From Bizionia myxarmorum (GTDB taxonomy: Bacteria; Bacteroidota; Bacteroidia; Flavobacteriales; Flavobacteriaceae), in assembly GCF_008086205.1 (NCBI RefSeq), contig NZ_VSKK01000001.1:1054001-1118000 (forward strand): a stretch of DNA of 64,000 nt. Reading direction: 5' to 3'. The position numbers and the translations under genes were made by a program. The notes under the pieces are model-generated. The model saw nothing but the letters and a program-made list of their open reading frames with translations. It ran no database searches and had not been told where the DNA came from. Shown in pieces: positions 44,762-53,924 of the stretch; position 1 is the stretch's first letter, and every line of letters begins with the position of its first letter.

Positions 44762-45561
44762 TCTAAAGTCAATTCATATAAATTACCGCCTTTATTTTTT
44801 TTGAATTCATCAGTAATATAAATTTTGTTTTCTATAACGCAGACGCCTTCTTTTTGAGTCTTATGGTCAAATGGAATAGATGATATTTTACCTTCAAAGA
44901 AAGCATCATTTTTAAATTGTGAAAGCTCCCAAACCTTGTCATGATTTAGCAAATAAATCCGTTTTCCATCCGCGCTTATCGCTGCTGATGTAATGTCATT
45001 ATGTTTTCCGCTAAATTTAAAGGTTGAAATAAGTTCAGCTACATGTGTTCCAGTTTTATTCGGAATTTTCAGCGTTATAAAATTTTTAGATTCTTTGCTA
45101 AACACATAAAAATAGTCCGTAAATAGAAAAAATGCTTCAAAATCTTCTGGTTTCACATTGTCTGGTAAACTAAAGTGAATAAATTCCGCTTGCACCTTTT
45201 TTAATTTTGCTTGTGGATTGGTTATTTTTAAAATAGAAAATTGGATTTGCTTCTTATCATTATTTCCAAAATTACCAATATAGAGATTGCCGTCTTTATC
45301 AGCTGTTAAATCTTCCCAGTCTCTGTTTTTAGCATTTTCAACTGTAATATCTGCTTTTATAGAGCCGGTTTTATCCAATCCATAAACATGATTGTTATTG
45401 CCTGCATCTTGAATTACCCAAAATAAATTAGATGTAGTCGTTTTTTCAATAGCGGAAATTTCAGGTAAACTTCTTGGTAAATTAGCAATAACTTTCGGTT
45501 TTCCGGATTTACAAGTTAAAAATATGGATGCAACTAAAGCAAGCGCTGTATTAAATTTCAA
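44758..45561 (-). CDS. lipoprotein with beta-propeller-like repeats
   Basis: A 267-residue protein with an N-terminal helix and Cys near 17 (IFLTCKSG). The rest has propeller-like strands (NLFWVIQDAGNNNHVYGLDKTG, DGNLYIGNFGNNDKK, GKRIYLLNHDKVWEL, NKIYITDEF). It resembles SdiA-regulated/YjiK-type or NHL-like surface lipoproteins. No catalytic residues are evident. Divergent from the GDPD gene by 58 bp. Confidence 0.6.
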   Translation of the reverse strand: MKFNTALALVASIFLTCKSGKPKVIANLPRSLPEISAIEKTTTSNLFWVIQDAGNNNHVYGLDKTGSIKADITVENAKNRDWEDLTADKDGNLYIGNFGNNDKKQIQFSILKITNPQAKLKKVQAEFIHFSLPDNVKPEDFEAFFLFTDYFYVFSKESKNFITLKIPNKTGTHVAELISTFKFSGKHNDITSAAISADGKRIYLLNHDKVWELSQFKNDAFFEGKISSIPFDHKTQKEGVCVIENKIYITDEFKKNKGGNLYELTLD

Positions 45562-45619
45562 ATCACGTTTATTTTACCATAAATTTACAAACATTAAGTG
45601 ACACTAAAAAAATCAGAAT

Positions 45620-46312
45620 ATGTTAAAACATCCAGTCCGCGTTTTTGGCCATCGTGGCGCCAAAGGATATCTTGCTGAAAACACCTTGGAATCAATAGAA
45701 AAAGCTTTAAGTTTTCAAGTGGATGGTATTGAAATAGACGTTCATGTTTGTGCGACAGGTGAATTAGTTGTTTTTCATGATTTTACCTTAGATAGAATGA
45801 CAAATGGCGTAGGTGAAGTAGGGAAGCATTCACTTGAAGAACTTAAAAAATTACGAGTAAATGGCGGATTTCAAATTCCAACTTTAGAAGACGTTTTAAA
45901 ACGTATTAATAAAGAGTGCATTATAAATATTGAACTCAAAGGAAAAAATACGGCCTCAAGGACATCTGAAATAGTGGAGGCTTATATAAGAAATCATGGC
46001 TGGACATATAAGGACTTTATCATCTCTAGTTTTCAACAGGTAGAATTAGAAAAAACATTTCAAATTAATAAAAATATACCATTGGCGGTTTTAACAAAGG
46101 CTAGTGTGGCAGAAGCTATTACTTTTGCAAAAACTATTAAATCTAAAATAATCCATCCTAATTTTGCACTACTCTCTACTGATAACGTGAAATTTGCGCA
46201 AAGTCAAGGTTATCAAATTAATGCTTGGACGGTTAATGATGCGGATACAATTTCACGTATGAAAACGTATGGTGTAGATGGTATTATTTCTGATGTACCC
46301 GATAAAATATGA
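45620..46312 (+). CDS. glycerophosphodiester phosphodiesterase
   Basis: A 230-residue TIM-barrel GDPD: FGHRGAKGYLAENTLES near 8, GIEIDVHV with the metal Glu/Asp near 37, VFHDFTLDR near 52, ending NAWTVND and GVDGIISDVP. It releases glycerol-3-phosphate from phospholipid head groups. No signal peptide, so cytosolic UgpQ-like. The stop overlaps the next gene by ATGA. Confidence 0.92.
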   Translation: MLKHPVRVFGHRGAKGYLAENTLESIEKALSFQVDGIEIDVHVCATGELVVFHDFTLDRMTNGVGEVGKHSLEELKKLRVNGGFQIPTLEDVLKRINKECIINIELKGKNTASRTSEIVEAYIRNHGWTYKDFIISSFQQVELEKTFQINKNIPLAVLTKASVAEAITFAKTIKSKIIHPNFALLSTDNVKFAQSQGYQINAWTVNDADTISRMKTYGVDGIISDVPDKI

Positions 46313-47520
46313 GAAAACAACAGGTTATAATTATTGGAGGTGGCGCTGCAGGATTTTTTGCAGCTATAAATATGGCAGAACAAAACCCCAGTTTGTCTAT
46401 TACTATTTTAGAAAAAGCCAAAGAAGGTTTACAGAAAGTGCGGATTTCAGGTGGTGGACGTTGTAATGTTACCCATGCGGAATTTATACCTTCAGAATTG
46501 ACTCAAAACTACCCAAGAGGCGAAAAAGAATTGCTAGGGCCATTTCATCAATTTATGACAGGTGATACGATAGAATGGTTTGAAAAGCGCGGCGTAGAAT
46601 TGAAAATTGAAGATGATGGCCGCATGTTTCCCGTTTCAAATACATCCCAAACTATTATTGATTGCTTTCTAAACGAAGCAAAAGGAATTAAGGTTCAGTA
46701 TAGTCAGAATGTGGCAAATATTGATGTCAAAGAAAATTCAGAGGGTTTTATAATTTCAACAAAAGATGGAACCTATCATGCTGATAAATTGTTGATTGCT
46801 ACGGGAAGCAGCGTTAAATTTTGGAAGCTTTTGGAAGGTTTAGGACACACTGTTGTTCAGCCCGTTCCGTCCTTATTTACTTTTGATATTCAGGATGAGC
46901 GGATTCAAGATATTCCTGGCGTTGTGGCTTTAGATGTAAGTATTACGGTTTTAGATACCGATTTATATTCTGTAGGCCCACTATTAATTACACATGTTGG
47001 AATGAGCGCGCCTTCTATTTTGAAATTATCTGCTTTTGGCGCTTTGGAATTGGCTAAACGTGATTATAAATTTCAAATTGAAATTAATTTTATTAAGCAA
47101 ACGCCTGAAGATTGTATGGAGCGACTAAAAGAACTTAAACAAAAGCTTGCCAAGAAAACAGTTTATAAGTTAGCACACTTTGATTTGCCTAAACGCTTAT
47201 GGCGAAAATTGGTTTTGGCAGCAGAAATCTCTGAAACAGACCGTTGGGGTGATTTAAACAGACAGCAACTAGATAATCTTGTCAGCCAATTAACCAAAGC
47301 CATTTTTCAAGTTACGGGAAAAAGTACCTTTAAAGATGAGTTTGTAACTGCTGGAGGTGTGGATTTAAAGGAAATTAATTTTAAAACTTTTGAAAGCAAG
47401 ATTCATAAAAACCTCTATTTTGCTGGCGAAGTTTTAAATATCGATGCTGTTACAGGTGGTTTTAACTTCCAAAATGCTTGGACTGGCGGATTTATTGCGG
47501 CAAAATCTATATCAAGTTAA
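46309..47520 (+). CDS. HI0933/YhiN-like FAD-dependent oxidoreductase
   Basis: A 403-residue flavoprotein with GGGAAGFFAAINMAE near 9, KVRISGGGRCNVTH near 43, LLIATGSS near 157, and a C-terminal VTAGGVDLKEI, DAVTGGFNFQNAWTGGFIA. The family (often named BaiN or YhiN) has few proven reactions. Coupled to GDPD by ATGA, but a shared pathway is not evident. Confidence 0.85.
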   Translation: MRKQQVIIIGGGAAGFFAAINMAEQNPSLSITILEKAKEGLQKVRISGGGRCNVTHAEFIPSELTQNYPRGEKELLGPFHQFMTGDTIEWFEKRGVELKIEDDGRMFPVSNTSQTIIDCFLNEAKGIKVQYSQNVANIDVKENSEGFIISTKDGTYHADKLLIATGSSVKFWKLLEGLGHTVVQPVPSLFTFDIQDERIQDIPGVVALDVSITVLDTDLYSVGPLLITHVGMSAPSILKLSAFGALELAKRDYKFQIEINFIKQTPEDCMERLKELKQKLAKKTVYKLAHFDLPKRLWRKLVLAAEISETDRWGDLNRQQLDNLVSQLTKAIFQVTGKSTFKDEFVTAGGVDLKEINFKTFESKIHKNLYFAGEVLNIDAVTGGFNFQNAWTGGFIAAKSISS

Positions 47521-47529
47521 TATATTTTA

Positions 47530-47548
47530 TGTATATTTAGTATATACA
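47530..47548. promoter_or_regulatory. dyad operator of the toxin-antitoxin pair
   Basis: TGTATAT-TTAGT-ATATACA is a perfect 7-bp inverted repeat, 11 bp before the antitoxin ATG. Ribbon-helix-helix antitoxins bind such dyads to repress their own operon. Confidence 0.6.
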
Positions 47549-47559
47549 ATCTATATATC

Positions 47560-47805
47560 ATGGCAAAGACAAAAAAATTAATTGAATTAGACGATAAAGC
47601 CATAGCTATTTTGGAAAAGCAAGCCAAATTGGAAAAACGCTCATTAAAAAACTACATAGAATATATGTTGGAAGAAACTGCTTTACGCTATAGTGAACCA
47701 TCCGAAGAATATAAAAAAATGATGGATGATATGCTTGAGCGTCATGAAAAAGGTGAACTAATTACCCATTCCTGGGAAGACATAAAAAAACAATATGGTC
47801 GCTAG
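47560..47805 (+). CDS. putative antitoxin (RHH-like)
   Basis: An 81-residue charged protein with KKLIELDDKAIAILEKQAKLEKRSLKNYIEYML, a strand-helix-helix of ribbon-helix-helix type, then an acidic C-terminal tail (EPSEEYKKMMDDML) that could wrap the toxin. It overlaps the toxin gene by 11 nt, the usual antitoxin-first order. A dyad lies at the promoter. Confidence 0.7.
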   Translation: MAKTKKLIELDDKAIAILEKQAKLEKRSLKNYIEYMLEETALRYSEPSEEYKKMMDDMLERHEKGELITHSWEDIKKQYGR

Positions 47806-48067
47806 GTATGTTGATTTTACTGATGAAGCAAGAGTTGAGTTTCATAGAGCAAAATGTTTTATGGAATTTAATGGGCAAGAAAATGAGTTTTGGTCAGACG
47901 TAGAAAAACACATTGAGTTAATAAAAGAATTTCCAGATGCTTTTCAAATTCGCTATAAAAACATAAGAATCGTTTTCTTGGAGAAATTTAACTACTCGAT
48001 TCATTATGAAGTACAACCAAATAGTATTTTGGTTTATAGGTTTTTAAATCAATCCCAAGATTTCTAA
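47795..48067 (+). CDS. putative RelE/ParE-superfamily toxin
   Basis: A 90-residue protein with FTDEARVEFHRAKCF, FWSDVEKHIELIKEFP, then FQIRYKNIRIVFLEKFNYSIHYEV, the fold pattern of RelE/ParE toxins. Not enough is visible to choose ribosome-dependent RNase (RelE) or gyrase inhibition (ParE); the Arg/His near the end are in place for either. It overlaps the antitoxin. Confidence 0.7.
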   Translation: MVARYVDFTDEARVEFHRAKCFMEFNGQENEFWSDVEKHIELIKEFPDAFQIRYKNIRIVFLEKFNYSIHYEVQPNSILVYRFLNQSQDF

Positions 48068-48150
48068 ATAGTCGGACTCAGTCTTATACTTTGCATAAGG
48101 TAATAAAACATTTCCTTGTTCTAGAAATTACAACTCCATGTTAAAGTTAT

Positions 48151-48158
48151 TATCTTTG
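48151..48158 (+). promoter_or_regulatory. -7 element ahead of mvaD
   Basis: TATCTTTG matches TAnnTTTG, 19 bp before the mvaD ATG. No strong -33 is seen at 19-21 bp. A like element (TATCTTTG, 49292-49299) precedes the mevalonate kinase-like gene. Confidence 0.35.
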
Positions 48159-48177
48159 CTAGATTAATATAATTCCC

Positions 48178-49281
48178 ATGACAGAAGAGCACTTTATCCC
48201 TAAAAACCTTTCAGAAAAACGTCCAAATGGTCAAGTTGCTTGGGAATCGCCCAGTAATATTGCCTTAATTAAATACTGGGGAAAACGAAAAAATCAAATT
48301 CCAGAAAATCCTTCTATTAGTTTTACATTGAGTAATTGTAAAACCATTACCACACTTTCCTATAAAGTGAAGGAAAATAAAGATAATTTTTCTTTTGACG
48401 TGTTTTTAGATGGTGAAAAGAAGGCCGATTTCAAACCGAAAATTCAATCTTTTTTTGAACGTGTGCTGGTGTATTTACCATTTCTAAAAGATTATCATTT
48501 TACTATTGAAACAAAAAACACCTTTCCACATAGTTCAGGCATAGCATCCTCAGCTTCAGGCATGAGTGCTTTGGCTTTGTGCTTAATGAGCTTGGAGAAA
48601 CAAATTTTAGATCTTGATGTCACCTTGAGCGCAGTGGAAAGGTCTGAAGACTATTTCAATCAAAAAGCATCTTTTTTAGCACGATTAGGATCGGGATCGG
48701 CTTGCAGAAGTATTGAAGGCGATTTAATTGTTTGGGGTGAAAACAAAGTGGTTAAGGGTAGTAGTGACTTATTTGGAACAAAATATCCTTTTAAAGTTCA
48801 TGATATTTTTAAGGAGTATCAAGACACTATTTTACTAGTTGATAAAGGTGAAAAGCAAGTGAGTAGTACAGTTGGTCATGATTTAATGCATGGACATCCT
48901 TTTGCTCAAAATCGATTTCAACAAGCTCATGACAACTTGGAAAAAATGAAAACCATTTTAGAAACTGGGAATTTAGATGAATTTAATGCCTTGGTTGAAA
49001 GTGAAGCCTTAACGCTTCATGCTATGATGATGACCAGTATGCCCTATTTCATTTTAATGAAACCTAATACTTTAAAAGTTATAAATGCTATTTGGGGATT
49101 CAGAGAAAAAACCAAATTACCTGTTAGTTTTACATTGGATGCTGGAGCTAATGTGCATGTTTTATACCCAAAGCGGGATGCTATTCCTGTATTGGAGTTT
49201 ATTAAGAGCGAGCTAGTTGCCTATTGCCAAAATGAACATTTTATTTGTGACCAAATTGGAAAGGGTGCGAATCAATTATAA
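48178..49281 (+). CDS. mvaD: diphosphomevalonate decarboxylase
   Basis: A 367-residue GHMP-fold enzyme making isopentenyl diphosphate from mevalonate diphosphate with ATP. Motifs: SNIALIKYWGKR near 25, PHSSGIASSASGMSALALC near 118, and SACRSIEG near 176. It begins the mevalonate group, followed by a mevalonate kinase-like gene and a UbiA enzyme. Confidence 0.93.
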   Translation: MTEEHFIPKNLSEKRPNGQVAWESPSNIALIKYWGKRKNQIPENPSISFTLSNCKTITTLSYKVKENKDNFSFDVFLDGEKKADFKPKIQSFFERVLVYLPFLKDYHFTIETKNTFPHSSGIASSASGMSALALCLMSLEKQILDLDVTLSAVERSEDYFNQKASFLARLGSGSACRSIEGDLIVWGENKVVKGSSDLFGTKYPFKVHDIFKEYQDTILLVDKGEKQVSSTVGHDLMHGHPFAQNRFQQAHDNLEKMKTILETGNLDEFNALVESEALTLHAMMMTSMPYFILMKPNTLKVINAIWGFREKTKLPVSFTLDAGANVHVLYPKRDAIPVLEFIKSELVAYCQNEHFICDQIGKGANQL

Positions 49282-49344
49282 TTTTATTACGTATCTTTGC
49301 TACGCAGTTATTTTTATATATTACAAGTAACTGAAAACTGACTT

Positions 49345-50274
49345 ATGAAAGGACCCCTTTTTTACTCAAAAATTTTACTCTTCGGGGAGTATGGAATTAT
49401 CAAAGATTCCAAAGGTTTATCTATACCTTATAATTTTTATAATGGTGCTTTAAAGGTGGCCGAAAACCCGACAGAAACTTCCATTAAATCAAACGCTAGC
49501 TTAAAGCATTTTGCTGATTATTTAGAAAATATCAATCCCGAATTGGTAATTTTTGATATTGAAACTTTAAAAGCAGATGTGGAAGCAGGTATGTATTTTG
49601 ATTCCTCAATTCCTCAAGGTTACGGTGTAGGAAGTAGTGGTGCATTGGTCGCAGCTTTATATGATCAATACGCTCAAAATAAAATTACCGTTTTAGAAAA
49701 TTTAACCCGTGAAAAATTATTGCAATTAAAAACTATTTTCGCGGAAATGGAATCGTTTTTCCATGGGAAATCCTCGGGACTTGATCCTTTAAACAGTTAT
49801 TTAAGTATTCCAATTCTTATCAATTCTAAAGATAATATTGAAGCTACCGGAATTCCATCGCAAAAAGCAGATGGTAAAGGCGCTGTTTTCTTGTTAGATA
49901 GTGGTGTTGTTGGAGAAACGGCTCCAATGGTTCATATTTTTATGGAAAATATGAAGCAAGAAGGTTTCCGAAATATGCTTAAAAATCAATTCATTAAACA
50001 TACAGATGCATGTGTGGACGATTTTCTTAAAGGTGATATCAAGTCGCTTTTCAAAAACACCAAGCAACTTTCAAAAGTAGTTTTGAATCACTTCAAACCT
50101 ATGATTCCTTTGCAATTTCATGAACTTTGGAAAAAAGGCCTTGATACTAACGATTATTACTTGAAACTTTGTGGATCTGGTGGTGGTGGTTATATTTTAG
50201 GTTTTACTGAAGATATTGATAAAGCGAAAGTCTCACTGGTAGATTATAAATTAGAAGTCGTTTACAACTTCTAA
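49345..50274 (+). CDS. mevalonate kinase-like GHMP kinase
   Basis: A 309-residue GHMP kinase: SKILLFGEYGIIKDSKG near 8, phosphate loop PQGYGVGSSGALVA near 91, HGKSSGLDPLNSYLS near 138, and LCGSGGGGYILG near 276. The position beside mvaD supports mevalonate (or phosphomevalonate) as substrate. It has the Asp in GLDPLN. Flavobacteria usually carry it here. Confidence 0.85.
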   Translation: MKGPLFYSKILLFGEYGIIKDSKGLSIPYNFYNGALKVAENPTETSIKSNASLKHFADYLENINPELVIFDIETLKADVEAGMYFDSSIPQGYGVGSSGALVAALYDQYAQNKITVLENLTREKLLQLKTIFAEMESFFHGKSSGLDPLNSYLSIPILINSKDNIEATGIPSQKADGKGAVFLLDSGVVGETAPMVHIFMENMKQEGFRNMLKNQFIKHTDACVDDFLKGDIKSLFKNTKQLSKVVLNHFKPMIPLQFHELWKKGLDTNDYYLKLCGSGGGGYILGFTEDIDKAKVSLVDYKLEVVYNF

Positions 50275-50285
50275 ACTTTTTCACC

Positions 50286-51191
50286 ATGCTTTCTCGCAGA
50301 CAAAAACATATTTTACTAAAATTTTTTAGTCTGTTTTCTGTTATTCGGGGTTATAATATTCTCATAATTATCATTGCGCAATATCTAACAGCTATTTATA
50401 TTTTAGCGCATGATAGGCCTTTGCACGAAGTAGTTTTCGATCTTAATTTGTTTATGCTTGTGCTAGCTTCCTCGGCAACTATTGCAGCAGGATATATTAT
50501 AAATAGTTTCTACGATTCAGAAAAGGACTTAATAAATAGACCTATTAAATCCAATTTAGATAGACTTGTAAGCCAAAATACCAAGCTTTCTTTTTACTTC
50601 GTTTTGAATTTTTTATCTGTCGTTTTGGCAAGCTATGTATCATTTAAAGCCGTTTTGTTCTTTTCAATCTATATTTTTGGTATTTGGTTTTATTCGCATA
50701 AATTAAAAAAAATGCCATTTATTGGAAATCTAACGTCAGCAATTTTAACCATTACACCATTTTTTGCTATTTTCATCTATTACAGAAATTTTGAAACCGT
50801 AATTTTTGTTCATGCTACCTTTTTATTCCTAATTGTATCTATGCGTGAACTGACAAAAGATTTGGAAAACATTAAAGGCGATTTAGTCCAAAATTATCAC
50901 ACTATTCCCGTGGTTTATGGGGAGAAGGTTTCAAAAGTAATGTTGACTGTTTTAACGCTGCTAACACTTATACCGAGTTATTTGGTTTTGTATAAGTATG
51001 AAATTGGCCATATGTACTTATTTTTTTATACCTGCGTGGTGTTATTAATTGTATTCTTATTGCTTTTATGGCTTTCCAAAACCAAAATTCATTATTTAAT
51101 ATTACACAATATTCTAAAATTTATCATTGTTTCGGGAGTGTTCAGTATCCTTCTTATTAATGTAGATGTAGTACTTTCCCGAATTTTTTAA
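50286..51191 (+). CDS. UbiA-family prenyltransferase
   Basis: A 301-residue membrane enzyme with about eight helices. The first Asp-rich motif is NSFYDSEKD (NxxxDxxxD) near 75 and the second region is TKDLENIKGD near 199, both binding the prenyl diphosphate via Mg2+. Homologues are often labelled geranylgeranylglycerol-phosphate geranylgeranyltransferase, but menaquinone or heme O type substrates cannot be excluded from sequence. It starts 11 nt after the mevalonate kinase-like gene, so isoprenoid supply and use are linked. Confidence 0.8.
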   Translation: MLSRRQKHILLKFFSLFSVIRGYNILIIIIAQYLTAIYILAHDRPLHEVVFDLNLFMLVLASSATIAAGYIINSFYDSEKDLINRPIKSNLDRLVSQNTKLSFYFVLNFLSVVLASYVSFKAVLFFSIYIFGIWFYSHKLKKMPFIGNLTSAILTITPFFAIFIYYRNFETVIFVHATFLFLIVSMRELTKDLENIKGDLVQNYHTIPVVYGEKVSKVMLTVLTLLTLIPSYLVLYKYEIGHMYLFFYTCVVLLIVFLLLLWLSKTKIHYLILHNILKFIIVSGVFSILLINVDVVLSRIF

Positions 51192-51270
51192 ACGAATTGG
51201 TATTCAAAGCGCTGCCTATTTAATTATAATTGTCAACTATTGTATTACCTTTGCCTAAAATTTATTAATT

Positions 51271-52188
51271 ATGAGCAGACAGCAAGGAAGTGGCGGAAAA
51301 AGTAAATCCGCAGGAAGAGGACAAGAAGATGGAAGAGACAACGTTTCCGGCCGTGGATCTGATAATGCCAAAAGTAAAAGTTTTGCCAGAGGAAATGCCC
51401 CTATAAAGAAAAAGGAATCCCCTGAAAAACCTAGAGTAACGACTTCAAAAGCTAAAGTTGCAACTTCAAAAAGTAATGATTCTGGAGAAATGCGGTTGAA
51501 TAAATACATCGCTAATTCCGGAATTTGTTCACGTCGTGAAGCTGATGAGCATATTGCCATTGGCCTCGTAACGGTCAACGGTAAAATAGTAACCGAAATG
51601 GGTTATAAAGTATTGTTGGAGGACGATGTTCGCTATGATGGCAGACGTATTAATCCAGAGAAAAAAGCCTATGTTTTATTAAATAAACCTAAAGGTTTTG
51701 CTACAACGACTAGTGATGGTAAAGGTAGAACAGTTATGGATTTAGTAGCAAATGCTACAAGTTCACGGGTTAAACCAATTGGTCGTTTAGGTAGAAATTC
51801 TACAGGTTTGTTGTTATTTACAAATGACGAAGAAATTGTGAAAAAATTCACCAATTCTAAAACAGGTGTTTCACGCTTATTTCAAGTAGAATTAGATAAA
51901 AATCTAAAATTTGAAGATTTAAAAAGTATTCAAGACGGTATAAAGATTGAAGGTAAATTGGTTCCTGTTGAAGAGATCAGTTATATTGAAGGTCAGAGTA
52001 AAAACTTAATAGGTTTAAAAATTAAGAATACAGGGAACACCATAATCCGTACTATTTTTGAGCATTTAAACTACGATCTTATTAAAATTGATTGTGTAGC
52101 AATTGCCCATCTTACTAAAAAAGATATTCCTAGAGGCCATTGGAAACATTTAACAATTCAGGAAATTAATACACTTAAAATGCTGTAA
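51271..52188 (+). CDS. RluB/RsuA-like pseudouridine synthase family protein, catalytic Asp position is Gly
   Basis: A 305-residue protein. Residues 1-70 are low-complexity Ser/Lys/Gly-rich. Residues 74-120 form an S4 RNA-binding domain (MRLNKYIANSGICSRREAD). The synthase domain follows (KAYVLLNKPKGFATTTSD, then IGRLGRNSTGLLLFTND, RGHWKHLT). In RluB and RsuA the motif is GRLD with the catalytic Asp; here it is GRLG, with Gly at residue 174 (codon ggt at 51790). It may be inactive or use another residue, acting as an RNA binder or chaperone. Confidence 0.85.
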   Translation: MSRQQGSGGKSKSAGRGQEDGRDNVSGRGSDNAKSKSFARGNAPIKKKESPEKPRVTTSKAKVATSKSNDSGEMRLNKYIANSGICSRREADEHIAIGLVTVNGKIVTEMGYKVLLEDDVRYDGRRINPEKKAYVLLNKPKGFATTTSDGKGRTVMDLVANATSSRVKPIGRLGRNSTGLLLFTNDEEIVKKFTNSKTGVSRLFQVELDKNLKFEDLKSIQDGIKIEGKLVPVEEISYIEGQSKNLIGLKIKNTGNTIIRTIFEHLNYDLIKIDCVAIAHLTKKDIPRGHWKHLTIQEINTLKML

Positions 52189-52523
52189 TACAGCTTTTAA
52201 AATATTTAAAAAAAATTAAAAAATAATCGTTAAACTGAAGAAAATATATTTCTTTTGCACCGCATTTAGCTGAACAAATTGAGAACTGTTTTTATGTTCG
52301 GGCTTTTGACCATTTGGAAGTCATTTTCAAAAGCTGCTTACCGATTAAGTAACCGAATTTTAGAGCTAACTTCTGTGTCTTTTATTAAATCAAGCCAACA
52401 TTTGTTTGGCTTCATTCCTACGACCCATCCCCAAATTCAAGTTTGAATTATTAATATTTAACGCTATATTAATTCTGAATAAGCTATTCAGTTCGTATCT
52501 TTAAATTTTAAACATTCAAACTA
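52189..52523 (+). other. long leader ahead of the polyamine operon
   Basis: A 335-nt gap with no recognised gene. It holds a T/A-rich promoter-like stretch near 52245, a hairpin GCTTTTGA/TCAAAAGC (52302-52309 and 52327-52334), a second stem AAGCCAA/TTGGCTT near 52394, and a 50-codon frame. It suggests post-initiation control of speA, but no known riboswitch was recognised. Confidence 0.4.
52294..52446 (+). CDS. possible leader peptide, 50 residues
   Basis: ATG-started frame in the speA leader encoding MFGLLTIWKSFSKAAYRLSN and onward, basic with a hydrophobic start, ending ...THPQIQV. The first hairpin of the leader lies inside its coding region. Nothing but position argues for expression; polyamine leaders with small frames are known in other bacteria. 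Confidence 0.25.
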   Translation: MFGLLTIWKSFSKAAYRLSNRILELTSVSFIKSSQHLFGFIPTTHPQIQV

Positions 52524-53924
52524 ATGAACACAAAGTATATTGATTTAATTAGTCAAACTTTTGATTTTCCACAAGAGGAATTTAAATTGGAAGACAAAAC
52601 CCTCCAATTTCATGATGTAGACCTCATGCAATTGGTTGAAGATTATGGAGCACCTCTTAAATTCACCTATTTACCGCAAATATCCAATAATATTCAGCGC
52701 GCGAAAGGTTGGTTTGCAAAAGCTATAAAAAACAACAAATATAAAGGTAAATACAGTTACTGCTATTGTACCAAAAGTTCACACTTTAAACATGTGTTGG
52801 ACGAAGCGTTGAAGAATGATATTCATATTGAAACATCATCTGCTTTCGACATTGATATCGTGGAAAGCCTGAAAGCTGAAGGGAAAATAACAGATAAGAC
52901 CTACGTTATTAGTAACGGATTTAAACGTGCGCAATATGTTACAAACATTGCCCGATTAATTAATGGCGGACAGAAAAACTGTATTCCAATTATTGATAAT
53001 TACGAAGAAATAGACTTGCTTTCTGAAGAGATAAAAGGAAAGTTTAATATTGGTATTCGTATTGCATCAGAAGAAGAACCGAAGTTTGAGTTTTATACCT
53101 CTCGATTAGGTATTGGTTATAAAAACATTGTGCCGTTTTATAAAAATCAAATTCAGGATAGTAAAAAGGTTAAGCTTAAAATGTTACACTTTTTTATCAA
53201 TACCGGAATTCGTGATAATGCTTACTATTGGAACGAATTGGCGAAATGTTTAAAGGTTTACACCAGCTTAAAAAAGATTTGTCCGTCATTGGATAGCTTA
53301 AATATCGGCGGTGGATTTCCAATTAAAAACTCATTAGCTTTTGATTTTGATTACGAATACATGATTGATGAAATTCTGAATCAAATTAAATTAGCCTGTG
53401 AAAATGAAGATGTGGCTGTTCCAAATATTTTTACAGAATTTGGTAGTTTTACCGTTGGAGAAAGTGGTGGAGCTATTTATGAAATACTGTATCAAAAACA
53501 ACAAAATGATCGTGAAAAGTGGAACATGATTAATTCCTCATTTATTACAACTTTACCAGATACTTGGGCTATCAACAAGCGTTTTATTATGTTGCCAATT
53601 AACCGTTGGTATGACAGTTATGAACGTGTGCTTTTAGGTGGTTTAACCTGTGATAGTGATGATTATTATAACAGTGAACAGCATATGAATGCTATTTACT
53701 TACCTAAATACAACAAGGATAAACCCTTATATATTGGCTTTTTTAATACCGGCGCTTATCAAGAAAGTATTGGCGGTTTCGGCGGACTGCAACACTGCTT
53801 AATCCCGTCACCAAAACATATTTTAATTGATAAAGATGCTGATGGAAATATTACCACAAAACTATTTGCTGAACAACAAACAAGTGAAGACTTACTTAAA
53901 ATTTTAGGTTACCATGGAGAATAA
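52524..53924 (+). CDS. speA: arginine decarboxylase, fold III type (SpeA-like)
   Basis: A 466-residue PLP-dependent alanine-racemase-fold decarboxylase. KYSYCYCTKSSHFKHVL near 75 holds the PLP Lys; LHFFINTG, LNIGGGFPI near 257 and the acidic EFGSFTVGESG segment near 310 match biosynthetic arginine decarboxylases of this phylum. Much shorter than the E. coli type (about 630). It makes agmatine, and agmatinase follows, overlapping by 11 nt. Confidence 0.85.
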   Translation: MNTKYIDLISQTFDFPQEEFKLEDKTLQFHDVDLMQLVEDYGAPLKFTYLPQISNNIQRAKGWFAKAIKNNKYKGKYSYCYCTKSSHFKHVLDEALKNDIHIETSSAFDIDIVESLKAEGKITDKTYVISNGFKRAQYVTNIARLINGGQKNCIPIIDNYEEIDLLSEEIKGKFNIGIRIASEEEPKFEFYTSRLGIGYKNIVPFYKNQIQDSKKVKLKMLHFFINTGIRDNAYYWNELAKCLKVYTSLKKICPSLDSLNIGGGFPIKNSLAFDFDYEYMIDEILNQIKLACENEDVAVPNIFTEFGSFTVGESGGAIYEILYQKQQNDREKWNMINSSFITTLPDTWAINKRFIMLPINRWYDSYERVLLGGLTCDSDDYYNSEQHMNAIYLPKYNKDKPLYIGFFNTGAYQESIGGFGGLQHCLIPSPKHILIDKDADGNITTKLFAEQQTSEDLLKILGYHGE

